Assembly (NCBI GenBank): GCA_030737835.1 | Contig: JAUJYN010000013.1 | Location: 1,236,806 to 1,300,805 of the forward strand | Length of the DNA stretch: 64,000 bases | Direction: 5' to 3' | DNA from: Acorus gramineus | Lineage: Eukaryota > Streptophyta > Magnoliopsida > Acorales > Acoraceae | Shown: positions 24,924-35,920 of the stretch, piece after piece | Layout of the letters: the number at the start of each line of letters is the position of its first letter | Position numbering within the stretch: the first letter of the stretch is position 1 | Translations under genes and position numbers: made by a program | The notes under the pieces: model-generated | Databases searched by the model: none | What the model was told of the DNA's origin: nothing | Seen by the model: the letters and a program-made list of their open reading frames with translations, nothing else

Positions 24924-25262
24924 GTCAGTCCCAAGAGCCTATGTCACCTGTTGAAAGGTGAGGGTGAGGGTATGGTGGGCCGGCGATGTGGCGACCCACT
25001 GGATTGTAAGTCCCAATATCCTATGTCACCCGTTGAAGGGTGAGGGTGAGGGTGTGGCGGGTTGGCGGAAGCGACCCGTTGATTTTTGGTGCAGTTAGTC
25101 CCAATATCCTTGGTCACCCCTTGAGGGGTGAGGGTGAGGGTGTAGCGGGTTGGCGGAAGCGACCCGCTGGTTTGGTATAGCCAGTCCCAATATCCTTTGT
25201 CGCCCATTGAAGGGTGAGGGTGAGGGTGTAGTGGGTTAGCGATCGAGCGACCCACGGCTTTG
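24924..25262 (+). repeat. Four tandem 83-88 bp units with GGGTGA repeats
   Basis: Each unit starts AGTCCCAATATCC-like, then has GTCACC, GGTGAGGGTGAGGGTG and a GCGACCC segment. Units begin near 24924, 25009, 25097 and 25182. The G-rich core fits the G-quadruplex pattern (four GGG runs with short loops). Related LTR copies carry a single unit or a differently expanded one. Confidence 0.85.
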
Positions 25263-25801
25263 AGTCGTTGATATCATTGTTGTGGCTTGATAATGTGTTG
25301 TGGAGGATAAGGATTTTCTGGTTGAAGTCAATATTGTCTGTGATGCATGGGTTGTGCCGTTCACTGAGCGTGTGGCTCACCCCTCGCATAATCTTTTTCT
25401 ACAGTGTCATCTGAGTCGGATCTGGAGGAGGAGCTCCCCGAGGGACTTCATCAGTAGCGGAGTAGCGCCACGTCCCGCGAGTTGCAGAGACTATCAGCAT
25501 CCCTTGTACCAGTATGTATTATTTTCCGTGCTTGGGCACGCGTTTGTGTTGTATTTGGATGTCTTTGTATGTATATTGGCTCTCACAGGACATGTGATTA
25601 TGTATGGAGTCTGTAGTGCGTTTTGATTACAGATTCGGTTTTAGTTATCCGCATTTGGTGTATATATATCCTGTCAGCCTTGCTTTTGTTGTCTGTGTGT
25701 CATTTTGGCTGCTTGTGTATGATATTATTGACCTCCTGAGTAGATTCTGATATATATATACACTTGCCGCGTCCCGGGGACGCCTGGGGCGTGACACATA
25801 C

Positions 25802-25987
25802 AATGCCCACTACCACCCTCCAATCTCTCTCTCTCTCTCTTTCTTTATATTCCTCTATCTCTTCTATTTTGTTGGGGAGGAGAACCCCACCCCTCTTGTT
25901 GTCATTTTTCAGTGTGGGATTTCAACTCCAAGGGGTGGCTTTAGTAACACCAATTGGATTATTGGTTACATCAATTAAAGTGCATCA
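25802..25987. other. Spacer between the solo LTR and the copia element
   Basis: Host sequence on the right side of the solo LTR insertion. It has a (TC)n tract (about 25827-25845). Its GGGGTGGCTTTAGTAACACC end is loosely complementary to sequence at about 22470-22500, so the solo LTR may have split an older inverted-repeat element. Confidence 0.35.
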
Positions 25988-26305
25988 TGTTATGAAATAA
26001 AAGAGAAACACATGAAAGATATAAATGGAAACATAAGAGAGAGATGTAGGGAAATGAAGTTCTTTAGGAACTTCTCTTCTATTCTCATTCTTCTTTCTTT
26101 TCTCTTTCATTCTCTTTCCTCTCCTCTTTCATATTACACAAACTCTTCTATTTATAGCCCCACAAACATAATTATGGAAAAACTCAAAGGACACCTCAAT
26201 ACATACACCCCATGAATTACATATTAATATAACATATATACCAATAGAGATCTATTATAACGGGTGATCATCCACTAATACATACAAATGCATATATTTA
26301 CAACA
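25988..26305 (-). repeat. 3' LTR of the copia element
   Basis: 318 bp, TGTTATG...CAACA as read on the plus strand. It matches 31669-31979 apart from small indels (an extra TTCTCTTTCA-like segment here) and a few substitutions. A TATTTATAG promoter-like motif complementary region lies near 26150. Confidence 0.9.
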
Positions 26306-26559
26306 CTGCCCCTTGGATAACCACTACATAGAGAATATGCCTCGTTAAAACCTTGCTAAAAAAAACCCTATGGGATAAAAACTTAGCGAAGGAAAAAGAG
26401 TACAATATTCTTGTGCATATTTCTGTACTGCCTCATTAAAACCTTGCCAGAAAAACCCAGTGGAAAAAACCTGGTCGAAGAAAAAAGAGTACAGTACACA
26501 AATATTTTAAATTAAATTACTCCCCCTGATCAGCATGAAGACTCCTCCTGTTCAACATG

Positions 26560-28120
26560 AAGATCTTTGAGTTGACGTATACCAATATTTTGTACCAGCT
26601 TCTTGCACGTCACTGTTGGTATACAATGCTTTGATGAATAGATCTTCTAAATTATCAAATGAACGAACTTGCTTAACATCAATATCGCCATTCTTCTAGA
26701 GCTCATGTGTGAAAGAATTTCGACGAGATGAGTTTGGTTCAATTGCCTTTGATGAAGCCTCAACATTCAAATGTCTTCTAGTTGGCGTAGGATTGTATCT
26801 TGCAATAAATGCTACATATATGCATGTGCAATTAGCAAGGTAAATTAGAGCACTTGCACTAAGATACGGTACTTCTGGACCAAGAACTTCTTTTTCATTG
26901 TATTTAGGATGAAAACGATCTTTCTTTATATCAAATGATTGAACAACCATTGGAGAACTTAATGGATGAGCCTTATCCATATAAAAGTGCTTTAGGACTT
27001 TTTCTGTATATGTATACTGACGGAGGAAGATTCCATTTGAGAAATGCTCAATCTGTAGAATGAGGTAAAATTTTATTTTTCTAAGATCATTCATCTCAAA
27101 TTCCTTCTTTACATATAAAGAAGTTTTCGTAAGTTCTTTTGGAGTCCCTATTAGATTCAAATCATCAACATATACTGCAATAATAGCAAATCCGGATTTT
27201 GATTTCTTAATGAAAATACAAAAGCATCTCAGATTGTTCTCATATTTTTCTTTGAACAAATATTCATCGAGAAGATTGTACCACATGTCCCCAGATTGCT
27301 TCAACCCATATGAAGATAGATATTTGTAATTTTATCTTTTGGATGAGTTATTTGTTTCAGGCATTTAAAATCCTTCAGGGAGCTTCATGTATATATCATC
27401 AGTATATCACAAAAGAAAAGTAACATAATGATACAAAAAAATAATTAAGGACATAATAAAAAAAAATATCACGAGTTTCAAAAGAGAAAAGTAAAAGTAT
27501 GTTATTAGACGCATATTCAATATTTCTAAGACTACCAAAGTAATTAAAATGTGATCGCATCAATTACATGAGAATTTGTCTCTAAATTAACAGGTCTCCG
27601 CAGGAAACCTTGTGTGACAAGACAATTTCATTTTTGTCATTCCGCTCTCTTATAAATATCCATTTTTATCTTACATGCTTGACATCTTCAGGTGTTTAAA
27701 CTACAGGTCCAAATACTTCATGTTTCGCTAGCAAGTTTAATTCTGCCTGTATTGCTTCTTTCCAATTTGGCCAATCATTTCTACGTCGACATTTATCGAC
27801 GCTTTGCGGTTTAGGATCCTCATTATATTTCACAATATCAAGAGCAACAACATATGAAAATGCATTGTCGACAATGATTTTGTTTCTATCACATCTCTTT
27901 TCTTCATGATTTAATGAGATCTCATTGTTTATATGTGCCACCTCAGGGGCTACCTCTTCTTGGGTTAATTCATTAGAAAAATGGGATTCATCAACTATTT
28001 ATGTTGCTTGTTTTGAGATTTCTGCAGGAGCACCAATTTCATTTACCTTTTCTTGTGTCTTTCTCTTTATGAGAATCTTATATTTTGCACCACCATGCTT
28101 CTGGCATGCCATATATTGAT
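26560..28120 (-). pseudogene. Copia pol remnant (RT and end of RNase H)
   Basis: Reading leftwards, a linker-like QEKVNEIGAPAEIS piece precedes NDWPNWKEAIQAELN and HEVFGPV (27941-27696), the start of the RT domain. After a disrupted stretch the frame at 27304-26800 gives MWYNLLDEYL, FAIIAVYVDDLNLIGTP (the YVDD catalytic motif), FYLILQIEHF and YTEKVLKHFYMDKAHPLSSP. It then jumps from a PTRRH motif straight to FTHEL and a KNGDIDVKQV piece. Most of the RNase H catalytic domain, normally about 120 residues, is therefore deleted. Several stops and frameshifts make it non-functional. Confidence 0.88.
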
Positions 28121-29139
28121 TTACTATAATAGATTGTCCTACTGGACATCAACTCTTGTTAGAGTATTCACAGCTGATACATGTGATTTTACTATTCTTT
28201 TTGTATTAGTGAATGCGACTTAACAGTTGATTTGTAATATTTTCCAAATGAATTATTCTGTGAACCATTAGTTCAAATTGAATTGTATGATTATTAAGAT
28301 GAGACAAAGATAAAGTTTTTCATAAAATTTCTCTTCGTTCTTCCAACGACGGATTTCCTCTCCCTAACGGCGGAAAAATTATCAGACTATATCAATGGAT
28401 GAAAGAAACTTCTGGTTCTATAAAGGATACACAAATTAATATTAATTGATAGACGCATCATTGTGTACCATGGCTATTTGAGATGGCTATCTGAGATGGT
28501 CATGCCCAACCATAAAATTATTTGAATCGCAGAACGTCTAGTTCATTATTTACTCTTTTTTGGAGTTCTTATCCAAGTATGCAGCACCAGTTATTAAAGT
28601 ATTTGTTAAACAACTTACGAGCTTAACACCTTCAGGGTTAGGACTACTGGTCCAATTACTTGATGCTTTTAAGTAATTTCAATTATGCTTGAATATTATC
28701 TTTCCATTGTGGTCAATTATGTTCCATCAATGTTCATCCACTAAATGTGATTCTAAATTATCATCTATAATGAGAAATATATCATCAATGTCACTTGTCT
28801 GCGATCCCACAATATTTATGTATGCGCATAATTTATATAAATTTCTTCATTTCCATATATTTATCCTTCAGGGATGTGTCACTTCAAGAATGTGTCTCTT
28901 CGGGGACTTATGTCTCTTCAGTGCCTTGATCTTATGCAGAAGTTATTAATGTGGATCTTACAAGTGTTTCACGCTCTTCTGGAGCATTTGCATTATTTTT
29001 CTCCGTTAGGGAACTGAATCTTTTGAATCTATATGTCTTTCATGCTTTAAGCATGACTTTGTGGATTCATTTGCTGGCATACTGATAGTTTTTTCAATTG
29101 GAATATCAATCCAAGGTGGAATATTTATAGTTCAAATAT

Positions 29140-30240
29140 ATGACATGATATTTTTTGCTCTGCTGGAGCCTTTAATCATGTTTATATAAAATTCGAATAT
29201 TTACTTTACTAGAGCCTTTAATCAAGTTTATATAAAATTCAAATATTTGCTTTGCTGGAGCCGTGAATTAAGATGGAGTATTTACAATTCGAATGTCACA
29301 TTTTCAACATCATTAATATAAAACTTTGCTCAGCTAGAGCCTTTAATTAAGTTTATAGTACCAGAAATAGCATTAAAATTTGGATGAACTAATGTTAAAT
29401 AATAATACAAATACAGAAACAAAATAAATGCATTTCATATAATAAAAATAAATAAATTATAAAGATGTAAATACATAATTGACCGAGGTCTGATCGTACA
29501 TCATGTACATGACCATGCTTTTTAGCACCACATGGACAACAATCATTTTTTTTTTTTTTTGTAATTCAGGGGTTTGTTCTGCAAACCTTTTTCCTTTATA
29601 TGGCTTTTGTTCAATTGCAATCCACTTCTGGTGGGGCGAGACTGTTTCACAGTCTATGATTGTTGTAGTTTCAATTTTATAAATAAGGATCTTACTCATA
29701 ACCACGACCACTTTCATGGTTAAAATAGATAAATAAATAAAATGCATTTGCTTCAGACAATGATGCTAAGCCAATGGATCGCGTTACATTTTTTTTCAAA
29801 ATCTCATTGTGCTGTAACTAAAAGGCATGAAACCAATGTTGAATGATTTTCATATTATTCTGTCAATATTGATACTACTGGAGCATTTTCGAGGCATACA
29901 ATATTCACTTTTGAAACATATTGAATATGGTGGTGAAAGATAACCATAATTTTATATATTCTTGCTGGGACAAAATATAGCCATTTATTTTTATGATCCT
30001 TCAATGATCTATATAAAATATCATAACTTTTACATATTCCTGCTGGGACATAATAAAGTCATTTTGTATGATACTTCAAGGAACCAAATAAAATATCATA
30101 ATTTTTGTTTGGTCCTATAGGGACACGAGTAGCAATTATTTTTGTATAGTCCTACTGGGACACATAATCATATATTTAATATGATCCTTCAAGGATTCAT
30201 ATAATAATAATTTTTGTATGGTCCTGCATGGACACATAAC
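29140..30240. repeat. Degenerate short repeats inside the copia element
   Basis: Two imperfect series occur. The first uses GGAGCCTTTAATCAAGTTTA-like units with TATAAAATTC (about 29160-29350). The second uses CCTGCTGGGACA-like units followed by GATCCTTCAAGGA (about 29960-30240). They replace what should be gag or integrase coding sequence and carry no frame. Confidence 0.5.
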
Positions 30241-31668
30241 TTATAATATCAAAATGAATTTCATATCAAATATTCAAAAAAATAATTTTACAGACAAGTG
30301 CATTAAATTTGATATGATAAATAATTAAATAGAAATGATTTTAACATATGTATTGTTACCTTACCAATAACAATACAAAATTAAATATATGACTTAAGCA
30401 AGGAAAACAAAATTGATTAAATAATCGAATGGAAAAGATCAATTAATTTCAATTGAACAATGCGTGTCATTGTGGAGGAGGAGCTATACATCAAACACTA
30501 GTTGAAAGAAATTCATAGTGTCATCAGCCAATTCGGAACATGCTCATTCAAATGAAATATGCAATATGCTATACAAAAAATCACATGTAATTGCTGATTT
30601 ACCAGAACAGTCAACCACTAACCCTGATTTAATTAAACCGGACTAGTATTAAGGTAGTAATAGAGGACCATGAATTTCAATGATACTTGCCAAACAATTA
30701 ACGTCAGTCAAAATCTCAAATGTGTACAGAACATTCAATGGATGAATGTATGCTTGCATTAATAATTTTAATGCTAGGTACAATTGCATGTTTCATATAC
30801 TAATTCATAAGAGCATATATGGAATTGATATATACCACTAACTGGAGCAAAGCATGTGAAATGAATAGAAATTTTGCTTTGCATAATTTATATATATAAC
30901 TGATTAAATTTCATTTCAGTGATCTGAAAGGTTCTTTCACTTGTTGCTATAATTTTTATTTTAATTTCTCTTCAAGAGACACAAGCAAAACATTACACAC
31001 ATATAAAGAAAATCAACATGTATTAAGCGGAAACAAGATCTAAGAGTTTGGTTTGCAAGATTTATAATCAGTGAAAATTCATTCCTTAAAATTTTATAAA
31101 GATACATGTACAAAGATAGCATCATAAAATGAAACAATGATGGGGTAAGATAAAGATAAAAATTCATGAGTGACACCTATAAATGCTCACGAAGAGGGAC
31201 ACCTTTAGAAAAAAAATGTTCATGAAGAACTAATACTAACGCCCATCACAAAAATGCAAACCGATTAGTCAATCAAATGATCTCTCACATCTTGTGTGTG
31301 CTTAAAAATGATGAAAGCTTTTTCGTGATTGCAGGTCAAGAATTTCATGTCAAGCATTTCATGACTTTAGACCACACCATTTTAGACTTCTAGTCAAGCC
31401 CTTCTGAGAAAACCATTAAAATGCATATTTACATATTTGACTTCAAGTCATATTATTCTAAACTTCTAGTCCAGCCCTTCTGGGACAACAAATGAACTAC
31501 ATGTAACTCTTTAGGAGTATTGAAATCTATATAAGTATATCTCTTCAGAGATAACACTTACATGTAATATAAAAATAAAATAAGAAGACTAAGGAATAGT
31601 AAATAAGACAATATAATCTTGTTTAAACTACATTACCTGAAATAACAGAGCAACTTGTGTTGATAACG

Positions 31669-31979
31669 TGTTATGAAATAAAAGAGAAACACATGAAAAA
31701 TATAAATGGAAACACAAGAGAGAGATGTAGGGAAATGAAGTTCTTCAGGAACTTCTCTTCTATTCTCATTCTTCTTTCTTTTCTCTTTCCTCTCCTCTTT
31801 CATATTACACAAACTCTTCTATTTATAGCCCCACAAACATAATTATGGAAAACTCAAAGGACACCTCAATACATACACCCCATGAATTACATATTAATAT
31901 AACATATATACCAATAGATAGAGATCTATTATAATGAGTGGTCATCCACTAATACATACAAATGCATATATTTACAACA
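31669..31979 (-). repeat. 5' LTR of the copia element
   Basis: 311 bp partner of the LTR at 25988-26305, in direct orientation, with the same TG...CA boundaries. Confidence 0.9.
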
Positions 31980-32912
31980 GATCATATATTTTTCATCAAG
32001 TTACTCGAGTTAGATAAGCAATCCTAATAAAAATTAGCAATTCCACTCTATCTAACTCAGTCAATTTACCAGATGAGAATTTTGTTGACGTCAACTGAGC
32101 AATGAGTCGATCATGAAAGAAAATTAACCAATTGTTTCCAAATCGACCAATCCATCAAGTTGGATTGCGGATTTTAAACAAGGTCAGGATCAAACTCTTA
32201 TTATTCTAGAAACATAAATTCGAGGGAGATTGGGTGGGGTATATAAGTGAGTATGGGAAGGGGAGAGAATAAGGGTTGACGGATTAAAATAATAACTAAA
32301 TAAAAGTGCACCGATCTAATGGTTATGGTCCCTACTATGAAAAACTTATGCTATCTATCTAGTCAATAAATCAAACAAATGTGACCTACGGTGTGTTTGT
32401 GCATTTGTGCACATACACGAAAGGAAACTGATTTGAGTCAAAGGGAAATTCATGAAAAAGAAATTATTTTTTGTTTGAATCGTTTGACCAATTTATATGT
32501 TATTTGTGTCTGTTATGCAAAGCGATGAAAAATAAAAATTATTGTTTGTGCTTGTTATAAAAAATAACAGAAAATAAAATACATTGTTTGTGTAATGATT
32601 GATAAACACAAATTCTTCAAAAGCAGATAAAAATAAAATTGAATGCAACAAAATTAAAGTATAACAATCAGTAAAATATATATATTAATTACTTTGGCTT
32701 AACAGAAATTAAGTATTGTGTTTAAAGAAGTACATTAAGCTGTACAATATACAATAAAATACAATATAAACCAAACTATATTACCAATGAAATTAATAAA
32801 AAAGAATGGAAAAATCAATACAATATAAACCAAACTATATACAATATGTCCCTCCGTGTCATCATTGATCAAGTTACGACTCCGGATACAGTTAGGACTA
32901 GCTTCCATCAGT
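31980..32912. other. Non-coding spacer with a partial Tourist-like copy
   Basis: About 32391-32620 begins GGTGTGTTTGTGCA and resembles the left part of the element at 34360. It lacks a partner end and is a fragment. A short local duplication (ACAATATAAACCAAACTATA) occurs near 32762 and 32820. No gene is visible. Confidence 0.5.
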
Positions 32913-32920
32913 CTCATTAG

Positions 32921-34352
32921 CAGTGGCGGAGCCAGGAATTCACTCTAGGGGGGGTGAACTTCAACTACAATATTTAATTTTTTTTTTTCAAGAACCTAAA
33001 ATTACAAGGGATGTACAAATAATAATAATAACAATAATTATACTCTTACAATAATTAAAGAACAAAAATTAAAGTCATTAAAGCTCATTTATAAATCTTG
33101 AGATTTTCTAAGATCATTTATCAATTAATTTATATATAAATTGGCTAGGTATTCAAATTTTGATGTTTTGGAAATAAGAGGCTTGAAGTTATTGTCAAGA
33201 AAAAAAAAATTTACCTCAAAAGCACACATCAGCCAAGTTTGATGAGTTCATCCATCTCATAAATAAACCCAGGGTGAGAGATGACCAAGGCAATTTGCTT
33301 AGAGCCCCCAACCCAGGGATGGACCCCAAGAACCGTCAATGGAAAAAAATAAAAAGATGGTGAGATGTGCCATGATTTTTCATAGTGTATTAGTTTCTTC
33401 CAACACACTTTTTCTCTCAAAATCAAGCTTAAAATTTCTCTTCCCAAATATCCAATTATAATGACAAATCACCCTTTCTCTAGGTATTTCAGTTTCAAGA
33501 TCTCTCTCCAACGTCTAGTTCTAAGTAAATCTCTCTCTCCTTCCCATTAGTTAAATTAAATGATACTCAAACCCTCTTTAGGTATTTTTTAGATTTTTAT
33601 AAATTTTCATTCAATTAAAATTTAACTTTTTTTTAATTGTTTTTAGACTTTTAAATTATTATAAAATATTATGTATCTAATTTGTAAATATAAATGATTT
33701 AAATAAGTTAGATTTTTTGTAAATATATATGAAGCCCCACTTTAAAAATTCTCATAGGACCCAGTTAAACAATTAATTATCAAGCCCTGAACAAGCCATA
33801 CTTTCACTCTAATTCTAGCATTTCCATTTTTTTTCTATGAAAAAAAAGGGACATGGATATGTTTGAAATACTAAAGATCCACGTGTGAAAAACAAATATT
33901 AGAAACTCGTCTAAGAGATTGCTCCACGTGAAGTGGGTTTATTACAAAAAGAACCACCTTTGGCATTTCCATTTTCCATTACAAAAAGAACCCCCCCCCA
34001 CCACAAAAAAAATAAAATAAGCAAGCCATGCAAACCTTTCCACGTTTGTGTGGGCTTATTACAAAAAGAACCACTTCACCATTTTCATTTCACTTCACAC
34101 ATTCTGATCCCCTCAAAAAAAAAAAGAGAAAAAAAAGCAAGCCATGGAAACCTTTCTACGTGTGTGCAATTACAAAATGGTTCTGGTTGGAGAAACTATC
34201 TACATCGTCTCTCTTTAGACATGATATATGTATATAGATTATAGATTTGGGGTAATTCTAAAGATTCACTTAGGGGTATATAATAAATTTAAATAAAAAA
34301 AAACTGAGTGGGGGCAGCTACCCCCACTCGCCCCAACGTGGCTCCGCCCTTG
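32921..34352. mobile_element. hAT-type non-autonomous element with perfect 8-bp target duplication
   Basis: The left end reads CAGTGGCGGAGCCAGG and the right end, read inward, CAAGGGCGGAGCCACG. The octamer CTCATTAG flanks it exactly at 32913-32920 and 34353-34360. Eight-bp duplications and CAG-GGCGGA-type ends are hallmarks of plant hAT elements. The interior (1.43 kb) shows no transposase. It includes a duplicated block of about 110 bp around 33930-34190 sharing TTATTACAAAAAGAACCAC. Confidence 0.88.
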
Positions 34353-34359
34353 CTCATTA

Positions 34360-35352
34360 GGGTGTGTTTGTGCACAATCACAGAGGGAAAATGAGGAAAA
34401 GTGAAGGAATGTTAGTCAAAAGGAAAGTGATGGAAAAGAAAAGATTTTTCCTTTGACCAGTTTATATGCTGTTTGTGCCTGTAATGGAAAATGATGGAAA
34501 ATAAAAATTGTTGTTTGTGCTTGTAATGGAAAGTGACGGAAAATAAAAACTGTTATTTGTGCTTCTGATAGAAAATGACAGAAAATAAAAATTATTATCC
34601 TGAATAAAAATTTACTTTACAATGTACTTATGAGATTTCAAACTATGAAGGTTTTAATTTTTTGAAAGCTACCACAAACTCTAGAGTAATATCTGGAAAC
34701 CACTTTTTTTAATTGAATCTTAAGATTTTCAAAAGATTGATGGTTTTCATTTTTTTGTAGATGCTTTTTTTCCTTTTTAACAAAATGTGGAAATCATCTT
34801 ACTCCAAAAGAAAAAAAGAAAAAACAAAAAAAAACTCTTATTGGGGGTAGGTAGAAAAAACATATTTTGATTGCTTTAGATCTTCAACCCAAGGATGAAT
34901 TAAAAAAGGTCTCAATCTAAGATCTCAAATAAACCACAAAAATGGATATAAGATCTCAATCTAGGTTAAGCAAAAACAAAATATCCAAAAAAAAGAAAAA
35001 AAACCTAGATCTATTAAGCAAATAAAAAAATCTAGATCCATTCAATAAATCAAATCAGATTTAATAAAAAAAAAGCAAGGATAAGAGAGAGAGAGATCTT
35101 ACATGAATGTTTTATCATATTGTTCTTGTTGGTGAGGAGAGAAAATCACTTTTCCCCACTTTCCCTCCTCTAGGGAGGGGAAAATCCTCCCCTCCCCCCA
35201 ATCCTAATAAGACAAAATAGCAAAGGGAAAGTGAGGAAAAGTTTTTTCCCTATGTTTGTGTGGCACAAACACCAGGTTTTTAAGTGGTCAAAGGAAAAGT
35301 TTTTAAACTTTCCCTCATTTTTCCCCACTTTCCCTTAGGCACACGCACACCC
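34360..35352. mobile_element. Tourist/PIF-Harbinger-type element
   Basis: The ends GGGTGTGTTTGTGCAC and (inverted) GGGTGTGCGTGTGCC are flanked on both sides by TTA (34357-34359 and 35353-35355), the standard PIF/Harbinger target. Length 993 bp, no transposase. Interior GTTTGTGCTTGTAATGGAAA-like segments repeat. Its first base overlaps the right target duplication of the hAT element, so the hAT element inserted exactly at this element's border. Confidence 0.82.
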
Positions 35353-35745
35353 TTAGTATCAAACTGCCAACCTATAAATTGAACCGTACAACCTATGAAT
35401 CCAATTACATAACCAATTGTTAAGTATATGTTTCACTTTCTTATTAGATATTTATGGTACTTAGAAATTCATGTTTTATCCAATAGCTAACTGGATTCAA
35501 TAGGAGAGTAGAATATGTACCCAACAATGACTGTGCAGTTCGATACTGATGGGACTAATCAAAGCAAGTCCCGACTCGATCCGGACCCCAAGTTCACCGT
35601 ATACCTTTGAGCTTGATTGACAGAGTTTCTTCTCTTGTGAAGATCTATTAAAGAAGAATCGAAGAAGAATCATCAATATTGCGAGGCGTTTGGCATCAAA
35701 TTAAACATAGAGAACGAGCAGGGATCTTGATAGAGGAACATACAT

Positions 35746-35920
35746 TCATTTTTCATCCATCATCGCAAAACTTAAATGATGACTCTCCATTAGTTCTGAA
35801 AGAGTGATTTTCTTGTAATTGCGTGCGTCTAACCTATCAAACTGTTCACAGATCTGTAGAATATCCTTCTCTGCTATCTTTCCCATCTCCTTTAGTTTGT
35901 ATATGACATATTCAGACTTG
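35746..35920 (-). CDS. TPK: TPK exon 3: EF-hand completion and C-terminus
   Basis: Acceptor TATGCAG at 35927-35921. Encodes KSEYVIYKLKEMGKI, then DILQICEQFDRLD and KKITLSELM, ending at TGA 35748-35746. Phase and residue fit with exon 2 are exact (the split Ser completes DGSISKSE). The short frame alone would be easily missed. Confidence 0.9.

Larger units (their letters stand above)
22717..25796 (+). mobile_element. 3.1 kb solo LTR, family L copy A
   Basis: Starts TGTTATATATGTGTCAC and ends GGGGCGTGACA, so it has TG...CA ends. The pentamer CATAC flanks it exactly at 22712-22716 and 25797-25801. There is no internal coding domain and no second LTR, so it is a solo LTR left by recombination. 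A TATAAAT box at 22982-22988 precedes a CT-rich leader, consistent with plus-strand transcription. A CpG-rich, alternating GC block occupies about 23440-24010. Long LTRs of this size are typical of Ty3 Tekay/Del-type chromoviruses, but no pol sequence is present to prove the family. Confidence 0.85.
25988..31979 (-). mobile_element. Ty1-copia LTR retrotransposon, degenerate
   Basis: Two closely similar LTRs (25988-26305 and 31669-31979) frame about 5.4 kb. Both have TG...CA ends. On the minus strand the 5' LTR is at 31979-31669 and is followed by CGTTATCAACAC, a plausible primer-binding site. The purine tract AAGGGGCAG lies directly before the 3' LTR (26305). Flanking pentamers CATCA and GATCA agree at four of five bases. 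Copia pol sequence occupies the left third. The gag-to-integrase part is not recognisable. The near-identity of the LTRs suggests a fairly young insertion of an already defective element. Confidence 0.9.

Noticed and set aside
24930..25262. CRISPR array or telomeric repeat
   Set aside because: Units are 83-88 bp without unique spacers, and the G-rich core is GGGTGA rather than the plant telomere TTTAGGG; it lies inside an LTR shared by other copies.
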